A DNA stretch of 64,000 bases from Bacteroidales bacterium (GTDB taxonomy: Bacteria; Bacteroidota; Bacteroidia; Bacteroidales; DTU049). Numbering within the stretch: the stretch's first letter is position 1; every line of letters begins with the position of its first letter. Below are positions 10,408 through 19,708 of this stretch, one piece after another. The notes below the pieces were generated by a model, which was given only the letters and a program-made list of their open reading frames with translations, searched no databases and had not been told where the DNA came from. Location of the stretch: positions 1 to 64,000 of the forward strand of contig JAFGWG010000128.1 of NCBI GenBank assembly GCA_016937255.1, written 5' to 3'. The translations under genes and the position numbers were made by a program.

Positions 10408-12015
10408 ATGAGACATCTTGTATTTTTCTGTGTGATATTGGTAAATGCGTCTTTATTTGCGCAAAACAAGTCAAAAGAGCCTGTTGTTGATGCTGTAACG
10501 GTTTACCCAACTGGTGCGGAAATTCATTCTGTAGTTCAGGTAGATGTAAGCAAAGGGAAGTCAACGATATTATTTACAGGATTAAGCCCAGTGCTTGATT
10601 CTAAAAGTATTCAGGTTTCTGTTGACCCTGTTGATGTGACAATATTGAGTGTTTCAAACCGAACCAATTATTTGAGTGGAAAATCTGACAATGCTAAAAT
10701 TAAAAGCCTAAAAGATTCGCTTGAAATGCTTAGTGATGAGCTTATTTTAATTCAGATGCAGAGGGAAACTTTTGTGAAGGAGAAAGATCTTCTGTTTAAA
10801 AACCAGTCGATTGGTGGAACTGAAAATGGTGTTTTGGTTGGTGAAATTGAACGTTCAGCCGATTTCTTCAGGGCTAGAAGTAATGAAATTAATGAACAAA
10901 TATTTAATATAAATAAGCGGGAAGTTAAAATTAATGAGCAGAAAAACCGCATTAGCAATCAGTTGTCGGAATTGAATGCTCAATATAACCCACCTTCTTC
11001 TGAAATTGAAATTAGCCTTGTTTCTCCTCGATCAGGGAAATTGAGTTTTAGTATTTCTTATATGGTGTATGGCTGCGGTTGGGCCCCAAAATACGATCTT
11101 CGTGTTCAAAGTGTTGCCCACCCTGTACATTTAATCTATCGTGCAAATTTATTTAATAATAGTGGGGTAGACTGGAGTGATGTCAAGCTTAAATTAAGTA
11201 CTGCAGAACCGGGTAAAAGTGCGTCAAAGCCAATTCTTACAAAATGGTCTTTAAATTATGCCGGTGATGTGAATGAGTACACTGTTTCTAATGAACTTGA
11301 TCGGAATCAAAGAATAACAATTGATGAGGATAAAGAAGGTAATGGCCCTGCTGGATATGAAATAGTTCAGGTGGAGGAATTGGCTGCTGAGTTTGTAATA
11401 GAAACACCATATACGATACTTTCCGATTCAAAAACTTATACGGTTGATGTGAATGAGTTTGACTTACCTGCTACCTACGAAAGTTATTGCGTTCCAAAAA
11501 TTGATCGCGAAGCATTTCTTTTAGCTCGATTTACCAATTGGAGTCAGCTTAATCTGGTAAGTGGTAATGCTGCAGTTTACTTTGGAGGAACGTATATTGG
11601 GCAAACACTAATTAATACCGCAACCGTAGCTGATACAATGAGTGTTTCTTTGGGTCGTGACAGTAAAATTGTGGTGAAGAGAACCCAAAAAATGGAAGAT
11701 TCTAAGAGACAAGTTGTTGGAGGATCCATAAAGGAAACGTTTATGTATGAAATCATTATAAGAAATAACAGAGAAGCTCCTGTGAAAATTACCGTTCAGG
11801 ATCAGGTTCCGGTTTCTCAGAATAACGATATAGATGTAGATATTCTTGAAATCTCTGGAGCCACACATGATGAACTTAGTGGCATACTTACTTGGGTCTT
11901 AACCATAGGCGCAGGCGAAACTAAAGCTTTAACGCTTTCATATTCAATTAAATATCCAAAGAATATGAATGTAAACAAGAAGCAATATCGTTCAGTACAT
12001 AGTCCAAGTTTTTAA
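10408..12015 (+). CDS. DUF4139 / mucoidy inhibitor MuiA-like protein
   Basis: 535 aa; AVTVYPTGAEIHS..., coiled coil, YMVYGCGWAPKYDLRV...IYRANLFNNSGVDWSDVKLKLSTAEP. Confidence 0.85.
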   Translation: MRHLVFFCVILVNASLFAQNKSKEPVVDAVTVYPTGAEIHSVVQVDVSKGKSTILFTGLSPVLDSKSIQVSVDPVDVTILSVSNRTNYLSGKSDNAKIKSLKDSLEMLSDELILIQMQRETFVKEKDLLFKNQSIGGTENGVLVGEIERSADFFRARSNEINEQIFNINKREVKINEQKNRISNQLSELNAQYNPPSSEIEISLVSPRSGKLSFSISYMVYGCGWAPKYDLRVQSVAHPVHLIYRANLFNNSGVDWSDVKLKLSTAEPGKSASKPILTKWSLNYAGDVNEYTVSNELDRNQRITIDEDKEGNGPAGYEIVQVEELAAEFVIETPYTILSDSKTYTVDVNEFDLPATYESYCVPKIDREAFLLARFTNWSQLNLVSGNAAVYFGGTYIGQTLINTATVADTMSVSLGRDSKIVVKRTQKMEDSKRQVVGGSIKETFMYEIIIRNNREAPVKITVQDQVPVSQNNDIDVDILEISGATHDELSGILTWVLTIGAGETKALTLSYSIKYPKNMNVNKKQYRSVHSPSF

Positions 12016-12121
12016 GAATTGATTTTGTTTCTTAAAGCGAGGATTTATAATATTTGACAATTTGAGTGTCGTGCTTTTAACAAATAATTTTTATCTTTGA
12101 ACTAAACAAAAGACACCTACA

Positions 12122-13297
12122 ATGAAAAATACTCTTGTTCTTCTATTCCTTGCATTATTCTCAGTAAATGCATTTTCTCAAACTGCAAACTCAATTACCA
12201 ATGGTAGTTTTTTTATGCCTACTACATGGGATTGTACGTGTATTCCAACTGATGGATATACCATTACCATTAATCACGATGTTACACTTGCTTCAGATTA
12301 TTTATTGAGCTCAGGTGGTATCACTATTAACAGTAGTGGATCATTGGTAGAATCAGGAAGTGGCCATGGATTATGGTTGACGGGGTTTGCATTATTAGAT
12401 ATACAAGGAACTTTTACTTTTTCCAAACTCTTAGCTACTGGTGGTACGCTTTCCAATAGTGGAACCATGAATGGCCTTGATAGTTTGTATGTGGGCGTAG
12501 ATTTCACCAACGACGGTTCTGTTATTGCAGAAGATTTCTTCAATGGTGGAACTATGATCAATAATTGGTATGTAGATGCTGTGAATTTTTTAAATGAAAG
12601 CTCTTTTACCAATAATCAAACTGCAGATTTAGATAATTTCTTCAACGACTCTCTTGCAGTAAATATTGGAACTCTTAACGCAGCAGATATGTATAATAAT
12701 GCGGATCTAAATAATCAGGGAACTATGAATATTTCTCATGATTTTACCAATGCTCATGCTTTTTTTAATGAATCAAACTTTACCGTAGCCAATAATTGCA
12801 CTAATGGAGATTCTCTTAGTCATGATGCAGTATGGACTAATAATAGCATTGTAACCATTCAAATGAATTTTCAGAATTTGGATACATTACTGGGTTACGG
12901 GTCTTTTTGTATTGGTCAAAATACTGCCAATTATGGTTATATGGATGGAACATATATGTTTTGTGACAATAGTAATCCAGGTACAATTGATATAAATAGT
13001 GGGTTTATTGGAACTGGAATCACGTATTGTAGTAGCCCCTGCTTAAGCTCAATTTTGCAGAATGATGTTTTTCCTGTTCAGGCATATCCTAATCCTGCAT
13101 CCGAAATTGTTAATATTGAATCCTCTGAAACGGTGATGCATTTTTCAGTTCTTGATATTGCAGGTAGAGTGATTCGTGTTGAAGAGGTGAATGACACTCA
13201 GTTTACAATTGGCGTTGAAGACTTGAAGGCAGGCTTTTACTATATCCGATTGGATGCTGAAAATGCTGTTCAGGTTATTTCTGTTGTAGTGGAGTAA
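12122..13297 (+). CDS. Secreted protein with N/T/F-rich repetitive passenger and T9SS type A sorting domain
   Basis: 391 aa; signal peptide, repeated LxNxGTM/DFTNxxxFxNES units, C-terminal VQAYPNPASEIVNIES..LDIAGRVIR..LKAGFYYIRL. Confidence 0.85.
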   Translation: MKNTLVLLFLALFSVNAFSQTANSITNGSFFMPTTWDCTCIPTDGYTITINHDVTLASDYLLSSGGITINSSGSLVESGSGHGLWLTGFALLDIQGTFTFSKLLATGGTLSNSGTMNGLDSLYVGVDFTNDGSVIAEDFFNGGTMINNWYVDAVNFLNESSFTNNQTADLDNFFNDSLAVNIGTLNAADMYNNADLNNQGTMNISHDFTNAHAFFNESNFTVANNCTNGDSLSHDAVWTNNSIVTIQMNFQNLDTLLGYGSFCIGQNTANYGYMDGTYMFCDNSNPGTIDINSGFIGTGITYCSSPCLSSILQNDVFPVQAYPNPASEIVNIESSETVMHFSVLDIAGRVIRVEEVNDTQFTIGVEDLKAGFYYIRLDAENAVQVISVVVE

Positions 13298-14461
13298 TTA
13301 CTCTGCACCGTACTCGGAAATACGAAAATCATCTGGCATTTTACTGCGAGTGTTTGCGATAACTTCTTTGAAATCATCCTGATCTTCTTTTCCAGGAATT
13401 AAGGTGTTCAAGTGTTTTTCTGTATAAATCGCTGGCATCAGAAAATAGCCTGGTCTCTTACTGCTTTTATATCGGTAAAAAGGAAGATATTGAATATTTG
13501 CTATTTCCGGTCTGCCGTACCTGCTTTTTTTCAAAGTAAAACCTACCATTAGACCTGCATCGGTAAACTGATCTTTCTGGTTGGAAATAAAATTTCCTAA
13601 TGACCAAATAACGAGTCTGTCTTTAAATGATCCAGGTGCATCCATTAATTCAATAGGCTGCACAATATGAGGATGACTTCCAATTATCACATCAACTCCT
13701 TCGCGAAGTAGAAAATCTGCCACTTCTTTTTGATTTGCATTGGGTTTGTGCTGATATTCTTCTCCCCAATGTATAGACATTAATATTGCATCTGGTTTTT
13801 GAGCTTTGGCTTTCGCAATATCATCCTTTATTTCATTGGTGTCGATATAATTAACAAGATATGGATCAGGAGCATCTATTTTGTTGGTGGCATAAGTAGC
13901 ATTGAGCATGGCAATTTTCCAGCCATTTACTTCGAAAATGAGCGGATATAATTGGTCTCTCTCTTCTTTGCTTCTAAAAGTACCAGTGTGCCAAATTTTT
14001 GCACTGTCGGCAAAACTCAGGGTCCCTTCAAAGCCTTTTGCCCCACGGTCGCAAGCATGATTATTGGCCATAACAAAGAAGTTGAAGCCAGCTCTTACAA
14101 TGGCATCGGCATATACGTTTGGTGCACTGAATCTGGGATATCCTGTATATTTTGGCCCGGCTAATGTGGTTTCGAAATTTACAATTCTAACATCTGCTTC
14201 GCTTAAAATAGGTCTGATATAAGTATAGCATGAATCGAATTCAGGGCTGCCAGTTTCGGGATTTATAGCGGCACTGTATTGAGGCATATGCATCATTGCA
14301 TCTCCAGTAACCCAGAATGTTACAGTGGAGGTGTCTTCAACAAATACTCGGGTTTTAACTCCGCCATGGTTATCAGGCGCTTTCATGCGAATTAGTAGAA
14401 AAACAATCGCTGTGATTGCCAGAACACTGCCGGCGTATATTAGAATCTTTTTCTTAGTCAT
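13298..14461 (-). CDS. CapA family (poly-gamma-glutamate synthesis-like) protein
   Basis: 387 aa; FWVTGDAMMHMPQ, VNFETTLAGP, MANNHACDRGAKGFEGTL, SIHWGEEYQHKPN, GSHPHIVQPIEL. Confidence 0.9.
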   Translation of the reverse strand: MTKKKILIYAGSVLAITAIVFLLIRMKAPDNHGGVKTRVFVEDTSTVTFWVTGDAMMHMPQYSAAINPETGSPEFDSCYTYIRPILSEADVRIVNFETTLAGPKYTGYPRFSAPNVYADAIVRAGFNFFVMANNHACDRGAKGFEGTLSFADSAKIWHTGTFRSKEERDQLYPLIFEVNGWKIAMLNATYATNKIDAPDPYLVNYIDTNEIKDDIAKAKAQKPDAILMSIHWGEEYQHKPNANQKEVADFLLREGVDVIIGSHPHIVQPIELMDAPGSFKDRLVIWSLGNFISNQKDQFTDAGLMVGFTLKKSRYGRPEIANIQYLPFYRYKSSKRPGYFLMPAIYTEKHLNTLIPGKEDQDDFKEVIANTRSKMPDDFRISEYGAE

Positions 14462-14471
14462 AGTCGTGAAA

Positions 14472-15899
14472 TTACTTTTGCAAAAGTAGTTTAATTGTGT
14501 GAATTTTCTCTTTGCTTATAAGAGAAAGGAAGTAGAGCCCATTGGCTTCATTGCTAAGATCTATTTCGCTATTTGAAATTTCATCCCCTTCGCGTATGGT
14601 TTGACCATATATATTACTGATAATGAAATGAGAATAATTCACCTTTGTGTGAATGAAGAATCTATCTCGGGATGGATTTGGAAAGGCTGAAATTTCATTT
14701 CCAAAATTATTTTCATCAATATGAGCATAATGAATATGATCGCCATCGTTGTAAGTATGCGTAGAATCTAGTTTAATGAGTAAAATACTTGTAACATTGC
14801 TGGTATAATTTTCAGTTGAACCAATCATTACAAGCCCACCATCAGTTGCCAATGCCACATCTTCTCCATAATCGTTTTGTACTTCACCGTAATATGCGAT
14901 GCCCCCATATCCCGAGCTGTCGATAACAAGCCCATAATCACTATTGCCAAAGCTTAAATAGCCGTCTAGGGTAGGACCTAAAGTATATACAACAGATTTA
15001 TCATTGATAGCCATTCTGTTTACATATAAACTGCCATAATAACCACCGGCTCTGTCGAAGATTACAAATCCGCTGGTATCAAGACATGCAAAGTAGTATG
15101 ATTCATGTGATGATGTGTCGTTTTTATAGCCCCCGCCAACCCAGAGTCTATGGTATGAGTCTTCTCCTGTACATCTCAAATAATAATCAACACTATCGCT
15201 GCCAAAAGGAATTGACCATTTTACATTGAGCAATTTATCCATATACAATACGGTGCTAATGCATGAATCGTTATTTATATCAGTGCTTTGTGCTGTTAAT
15301 ACGAGTGAACTTGCCAATGTGTCGATATATGTTCCTTTGTCTGTATATGCAAAATCCAATCGGACGTACATGAGTGAATCGCCGTTATTGCCAGATAATT
15401 TATAAATAACAGCATCGGTGTTGAACGTATCGTATGGGAATGAATAACCAGTAACCCAAACATTGGAGGCCAAGTCTGAGACTAATGATTTTCCAAAATC
15501 CCAAGAAGGAGTACCCAATACTTTCTCCCAGAGTTGTTCACCATCGATGCTATATTTTGCGGCATAAATCTGATAATCAGAGTTTAATAGAACGGTTCCG
15601 CAAATAAGAAAAGAGGTATCATTGAACCAGGTAATATCTTCTACCGTTGCAATATCGTAAGTATTGATATATTTTTCCCAAATGAAAGCTCCGGCTGAAT
15701 CAACTCGGAAAAGCCAAATACTTCCGTTACTTCCTCCAACGCTTCTGTTTCCACAAATGATATAGCTGGTATCGGGAAGTGCAAGTATGCCTTTCCCATA
15801 GTTAAAATCACTGCCTCCATAAGTTCTGATAAAGGACGAATTTTGTGCAAATGATAAACCGAGTATGAACAGAAGAGATATGCTAAAAACTACTTTCAT
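14472..15899 (-). CDS. Secreted protein with T9SS type A sorting domain
   Basis: Start placed at 15899 (MKVVFSISLLFILGLSFAQ signal peptide) rather than 15938; repeated YGGSDFNYGKGI-type motifs; C-terminal ISAFPNPSRDRFFIHTKVN..ANGLYFLSLI. Confidence 0.85.
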   Translation of the reverse strand: MKVVFSISLLFILGLSFAQNSSFIRTYGGSDFNYGKGILALPDTSYIICGNRSVGGSNGSIWLFRVDSAGAFIWEKYINTYDIATVEDITWFNDTSFLICGTVLLNSDYQIYAAKYSIDGEQLWEKVLGTPSWDFGKSLVSDLASNVWVTGYSFPYDTFNTDAVIYKLSGNNGDSLMYVRLDFAYTDKGTYIDTLASSLVLTAQSTDINNDSCISTVLYMDKLLNVKWSIPFGSDSVDYYLRCTGEDSYHRLWVGGGYKNDTSSHESYYFACLDTSGFVIFDRAGGYYGSLYVNRMAINDKSVVYTLGPTLDGYLSFGNSDYGLVIDSSGYGGIAYYGEVQNDYGEDVALATDGGLVMIGSTENYTSNVTSILLIKLDSTHTYNDGDHIHYAHIDENNFGNEISAFPNPSRDRFFIHTKVNYSHFIISNIYGQTIREGDEISNSEIDLSNEANGLYFLSLISKEKIHTIKLLLQK

Positions 15900-17082
15900 T
15901 TTTTGAGAATTTGAAATAAATACCGGCGTAAACACCATACGATAAAACTTTATTCACTCCAAGTGCCGAAAGTAAGGCTGGAGATGATATCTTGAAATGA
16001 ATATTATCTTTCAGAACACCTTCTATGCCCAGCCCAGCATTGAACCCTCCAAACCCACCATATTTTAAAGGGAGACTTATGGCAATAGACTTATACACTT
16101 TTTTTGATGGAGACAGTGAAACATAAGGGATAAACCCGGGAACATCAATGTATAATGCAGATATGTCTATTTTAAAAGCCTGAAATTCTTTTTGCAAAGA
16201 AATATTTGCTTTGAAAGGCAAGTTGCATTTAATTTTAGCGGTGTCTCCAGCTAATGAAAAAGCGTTTTCGATGCGATGTATTTCATTGTCGATATCGCTG
16301 CTTATGTCGCTGAGTTCATTGAGTTCAAATCCATCAAACTCGATTAAACTGTCCTTTTTAGTATTAACGCTGCGATCATTATACCAGATTAATCCAAGAT
16401 TGCTTACAGATGCCTGCCATTGTATTCCAGAAAAAACCCCTTCTGCACCAATTCCGGCAGAGAAGCCAAATCCTTTTATTATTGGATAGGATGGCGTGCG
16501 ACTATAGCTGAGATTATAATCCAGAGCAATACTGTCTGTGATTTCGCTAGTGTACATTTGTAGTTGGGTACTGCTAATATTCTGATAGTTTAATCCAAAA
16601 GCAGGTCCGGCTGAAGCATTAATTGTTAGCTTGTCGTTTATTTTCCACAGTATTCCACCTCTGATGTCAATAAACTCATATAGCTGTAAGTTTGTGGGAG
16701 TCAAGTCAATATCTCTGCCCGAAAAGGATTTATTGCCTACAAAAGCCAATTCAAAAAGATCTTTGGAAAATTCGATGCCCATCATTTTTTGATGAGAAGT
16801 TGAAATATATGGGCCTATTTTTTTTTCGGTTTTAATATAGCCGAATTGAAAAGAATTCATCGTATGATATCCAATATTATTTTTGGCATTCAGGTTGTTA
16901 AGGGCAGCCAATTTGCTTGTAGAATCTAAAAATTCACCGGTGTAGAAATCGAGGGAGAAATCATTAAGTAGGGTACGACTTTCCACCATTGAAAATGATT
17001 TTATCGACCATATTTTCTTTTCGAAGTCCTGTGCCATTATGGTGAAAGGGAAAATCAGTAAAATCAGTAGGAACTTTTTCAT
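15883..17082 (-). CDS. DUF5723-like outer-membrane/envelope protein
   Basis: 399 aa; signal peptide and barrel-like repeats; resembles DUF5723 by recognition only. Confidence 0.6.
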   Translation of the reverse strand: MKKFLLILLIFPFTIMAQDFEKKIWSIKSFSMVESRTLLNDFSLDFYTGEFLDSTSKLAALNNLNAKNNIGYHTMNSFQFGYIKTEKKIGPYISTSHQKMMGIEFSKDLFELAFVGNKSFSGRDIDLTPTNLQLYEFIDIRGGILWKINDKLTINASAGPAFGLNYQNISSTQLQMYTSEITDSIALDYNLSYSRTPSYPIIKGFGFSAGIGAEGVFSGIQWQASVSNLGLIWYNDRSVNTKKDSLIEFDGFELNELSDISSDIDNEIHRIENAFSLAGDTAKIKCNLPFKANISLQKEFQAFKIDISALYIDVPGFIPYVSLSPSKKVYKSIAISLPLKYGGFGGFNAGLGIEGVLKDNIHFKISSPALLSALGVNKVLSYGVYAGIYFKFSKNESSF

Positions 17083-18641
17083 GAGTTGATGTGATAGTCA
17101 AATAATCCGGAAACAGAGAAAAGCAATTTATAGTCAGAATAGAAACGCACTTTTTGGCCTGAATTTCCTGTGTTAAAAACGGCCTCTATAACAGCCTTTT
17201 CAGCATCATAGAGATTTTGGGTTTGGGAAGTGTTTAGGTAGATTTCCAAGTGAGATATTATTGGTTCTGTTACCCTGCCGCTACCATCGACTGGCGCAGC
17301 GGATATAATGTTATCTGGAGTGATACTGTCAATAGCGGTGTTGTTATTATCCAGTAAATAAATCTTGAAGGATGCACTTAAGGGGAAACCGTTGCTGACA
17401 TCTAGGTATAGTATTGACTCAGAAATGTAACTTTCGTTACGGTTAAGTTCGTATTCAATGGTATCCCTCATGGTGAGATTGGAAAAGGCTAGGTTTAAAG
17501 GAATTTCCATATGTGCAATTGCTTTGAAGCCCTTGCCGAAATACACAAAGTCGTTGCCCGAGCTGATATTGCCTAGTGGATTTATTTCCCCTTTCATTCC
17601 ATAAGCAAGTGAACTTGGCATATTTTCGATGAAATCTTCTACATTATCACCACTGAAATCCATAAGAAGTGTTGATGGTGTTATATTGCCGCTATATGGC
17701 GGGTTTTCAATGGCTCTGGTAAGATTAATGGTTTTACCAACCCAATTGCTAACGAGCGAGACAGTAGATTGCCCATAGCCATCAAGATGTGTAAGCTGAA
17801 AGCTGGCGTCGGCACCTATGCTGTTTTCAATTTCAACACTCATGTCTATGTTTTCGAGATCGATGGATTCGATATCAAGGTCTCCAAAAATATCGAAATC
17901 ACTCACATCGTTTTCATCAAAGGCATGTTGCCCGAAATATCCACGAGCGTAATCAAGAACGATGTCTTGAAACTCAACCAAAATATCAATGCTGTCTCCG
18001 TAATTTATTTGTACTGGATTTGTAGCGTATGGATTGGCATACACCTTTATGGTTGATGTGAGGGAATTGCAATGTAAATATGAACCTCTAAGGTTAAGGG
18101 TCATGCCAGAGACATCGTATTCATCGTAAAGAAAATTTCCAGTATTATTAAAGCTGGGAATTAACCCACTTACTTTGACTGGGCTACCATTTAGGCTTGA
18201 ATTGTCTAAGCTGTATTCAATAAATGCATCGTCTCCAACATAATTGTATGCTCTGATAACCAATTTCCCGCTTTTAACTTTCATTTCCGTGAGTTGAGCT
18301 CCATCCATATCATAATATTTGGATTCGGTTTTTTGCAAAACAAGTGCACCTGGAGGGGCTAAAATACCGATTGGAATTATAAAGTGAGTATAATAAAGTG
18401 AATCGGGAACGCTAACAATTGAGTCTGCAGACAAAGAAAATAGTTCTTTATCAAATACAACCGTAACAGAACTGTCGGGGTTGATTTGAATCATTGTGTC
18501 ACCTACTAAATCTTCAATGCCAAGGCTTGCATTGAACAATGGGGTTTTAAGAGATACATCCCATGAAGGATCCTTTCGACAGGAACTCAACGTGAAGAAT
18601 ATCAGAAATAGGACAAAACCTGTTTTTATAATAGAACGCAT
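17079..18641 (-). CDS. Predicted lipoprotein of unknown function
   Basis: Start at 18641 gives MRSIIKTGFVLFLIFFTLSSC (lipobox LSSC); ~520 aa beta-rich; overlaps 15883..17082 by 4 nt. Confidence 0.75.
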   Translation of the reverse strand: MRSIIKTGFVLFLIFFTLSSCRKDPSWDVSLKTPLFNASLGIEDLVGDTMIQINPDSSVTVVFDKELFSLSADSIVSVPDSLYYTHFIIPIGILAPPGALVLQKTESKYYDMDGAQLTEMKVKSGKLVIRAYNYVGDDAFIEYSLDNSSLNGSPVKVSGLIPSFNNTGNFLYDEYDVSGMTLNLRGSYLHCNSLTSTIKVYANPYATNPVQINYGDSIDILVEFQDIVLDYARGYFGQHAFDENDVSDFDIFGDLDIESIDLENIDMSVEIENSIGADASFQLTHLDGYGQSTVSLVSNWVGKTINLTRAIENPPYSGNITPSTLLMDFSGDNVEDFIENMPSSLAYGMKGEINPLGNISSGNDFVYFGKGFKAIAHMEIPLNLAFSNLTMRDTIEYELNRNESYISESILYLDVSNGFPLSASFKIYLLDNNNTAIDSITPDNIISAAPVDGSGRVTEPIISHLEIYLNTSQTQNLYDAEKAVIEAVFNTGNSGQKVRFYSDYKLLFSVSGLFDYHINS

Positions 18642-18766
18642 AATTCGCTTTTTACAAAGACAAAAATACAGAATATTTCGTTGCAAGCCTAATTGCTAAA
18701 TGCATGGTAATTTATCGTCTATAATATTGATATTGGGTTTAATTTGTATTTTTATCAAAAAATGCA

Positions 18767-19708
18767 ATGAAGCGTCTTGCAATTGTAATATCGGTTTTTA
18801 ATGAAGTTGACAATTTGAATGTGATTTTTGACGAATTGCTGCAGAATTGTCCAGTAAATAAGCAGGAATTGGATGTAATTTTTGTAAATGATGGGAGCTC
18901 TGATGGTAGTAAGTCTATTATTGATAGTATCTGTAATGAAAACCCCAATATCTGTAAAGCTATTCATTTCTCCAGAAACTATGGTCATGAGGCGGCAATG
19001 ATTGCCGGAATTGATTTTGCAGATGCAGAAGCCATAATTTGTATGGATGCTGATTTACAACATCCTGTTTCTGAGCTGAAAAGAATGTTCGAGAGCTTTG
19101 AAGAGGGCCATGATATTGTTTTGATGCAGCGATTAAACAATAGAAATAGTATTCTTAGAAATATTTTGCATAAGGCTTTTTACCGACATCTGAGTAATAA
19201 TAATTCAGTTAAATACACCAATAATGTGTCTGATTTTTTTCTGATATCGAATCGCATATCTGTTGTATTGAAGCACGATTTCAGAGAAAGAAATCGATTT
19301 ATTAGAGGATATATACAAAGTTTAGGTTTTAAGGTTGCCTTATTGCCTTATAATGCAGGTGAGCGTAAATCAGGGAAATCTAAATATACTTACAGAAAGC
19401 TACAAAATTTTTCTGTGAACTCGTTGATGGCCAATAGCAATTTTCCTTTGGTTTTGAGTTGGTATGTTGGGCTAATAATGATTGTTTTCAGCATGGCTTT
19501 TGGCGGGTACTCTTTAGTGATGTATTTTGTGAATAAGCCTGTATCGGGTTATACAACAATAGTTTTACTCATTAGTTTTATTGCGGCAGTGCAGTTTTTA
19601 ATTCTGGGAATTTTAGGCCGATATATTGCATTAATTTTTGATGAAATAAAGCGTAGACCAATTTATTTGGTTGATCGATTGGTAAATATTGATGAAAAGA
19701 AAGGCTAA
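18767..19708 (+). CDS. Glycosyltransferase family 2, DPM1/GtrB-like
   Basis: 313 aa; LAIVISVFNEVDNL, VIFVNDGSSDGS, HFSRNYGHEAAMIAGIDFADAEAIICMDADLQHP; two C-terminal TM helices. Confidence 0.92.
   Translation: MKRLAIVISVFNEVDNLNVIFDELLQNCPVNKQELDVIFVNDGSSDGSKSIIDSICNENPNICKAIHFSRNYGHEAAMIAGIDFADAEAIICMDADLQHPVSELKRMFESFEEGHDIVLMQRLNNRNSILRNILHKAFYRHLSNNNSVKYTNNVSDFFLISNRISVVLKHDFRERNRFIRGYIQSLGFKVALLPYNAGERKSGKSKYTYRKLQNFSVNSLMANSNFPLVLSWYVGLIMIVFSMAFGGYSLVMYFVNKPVSGYTTIVLLISFIAAVQFLILGILGRYIALIFDEIKRRPIYLVDRLVNIDEKKG

Noticed and set aside
12011-12036. TTTAAGAA-N10-TTCTTAAA hairpin after the DUF4139 gene
   Set aside because: All-AT-weighted stem with no downstream T-tract; too weak to call a terminator.
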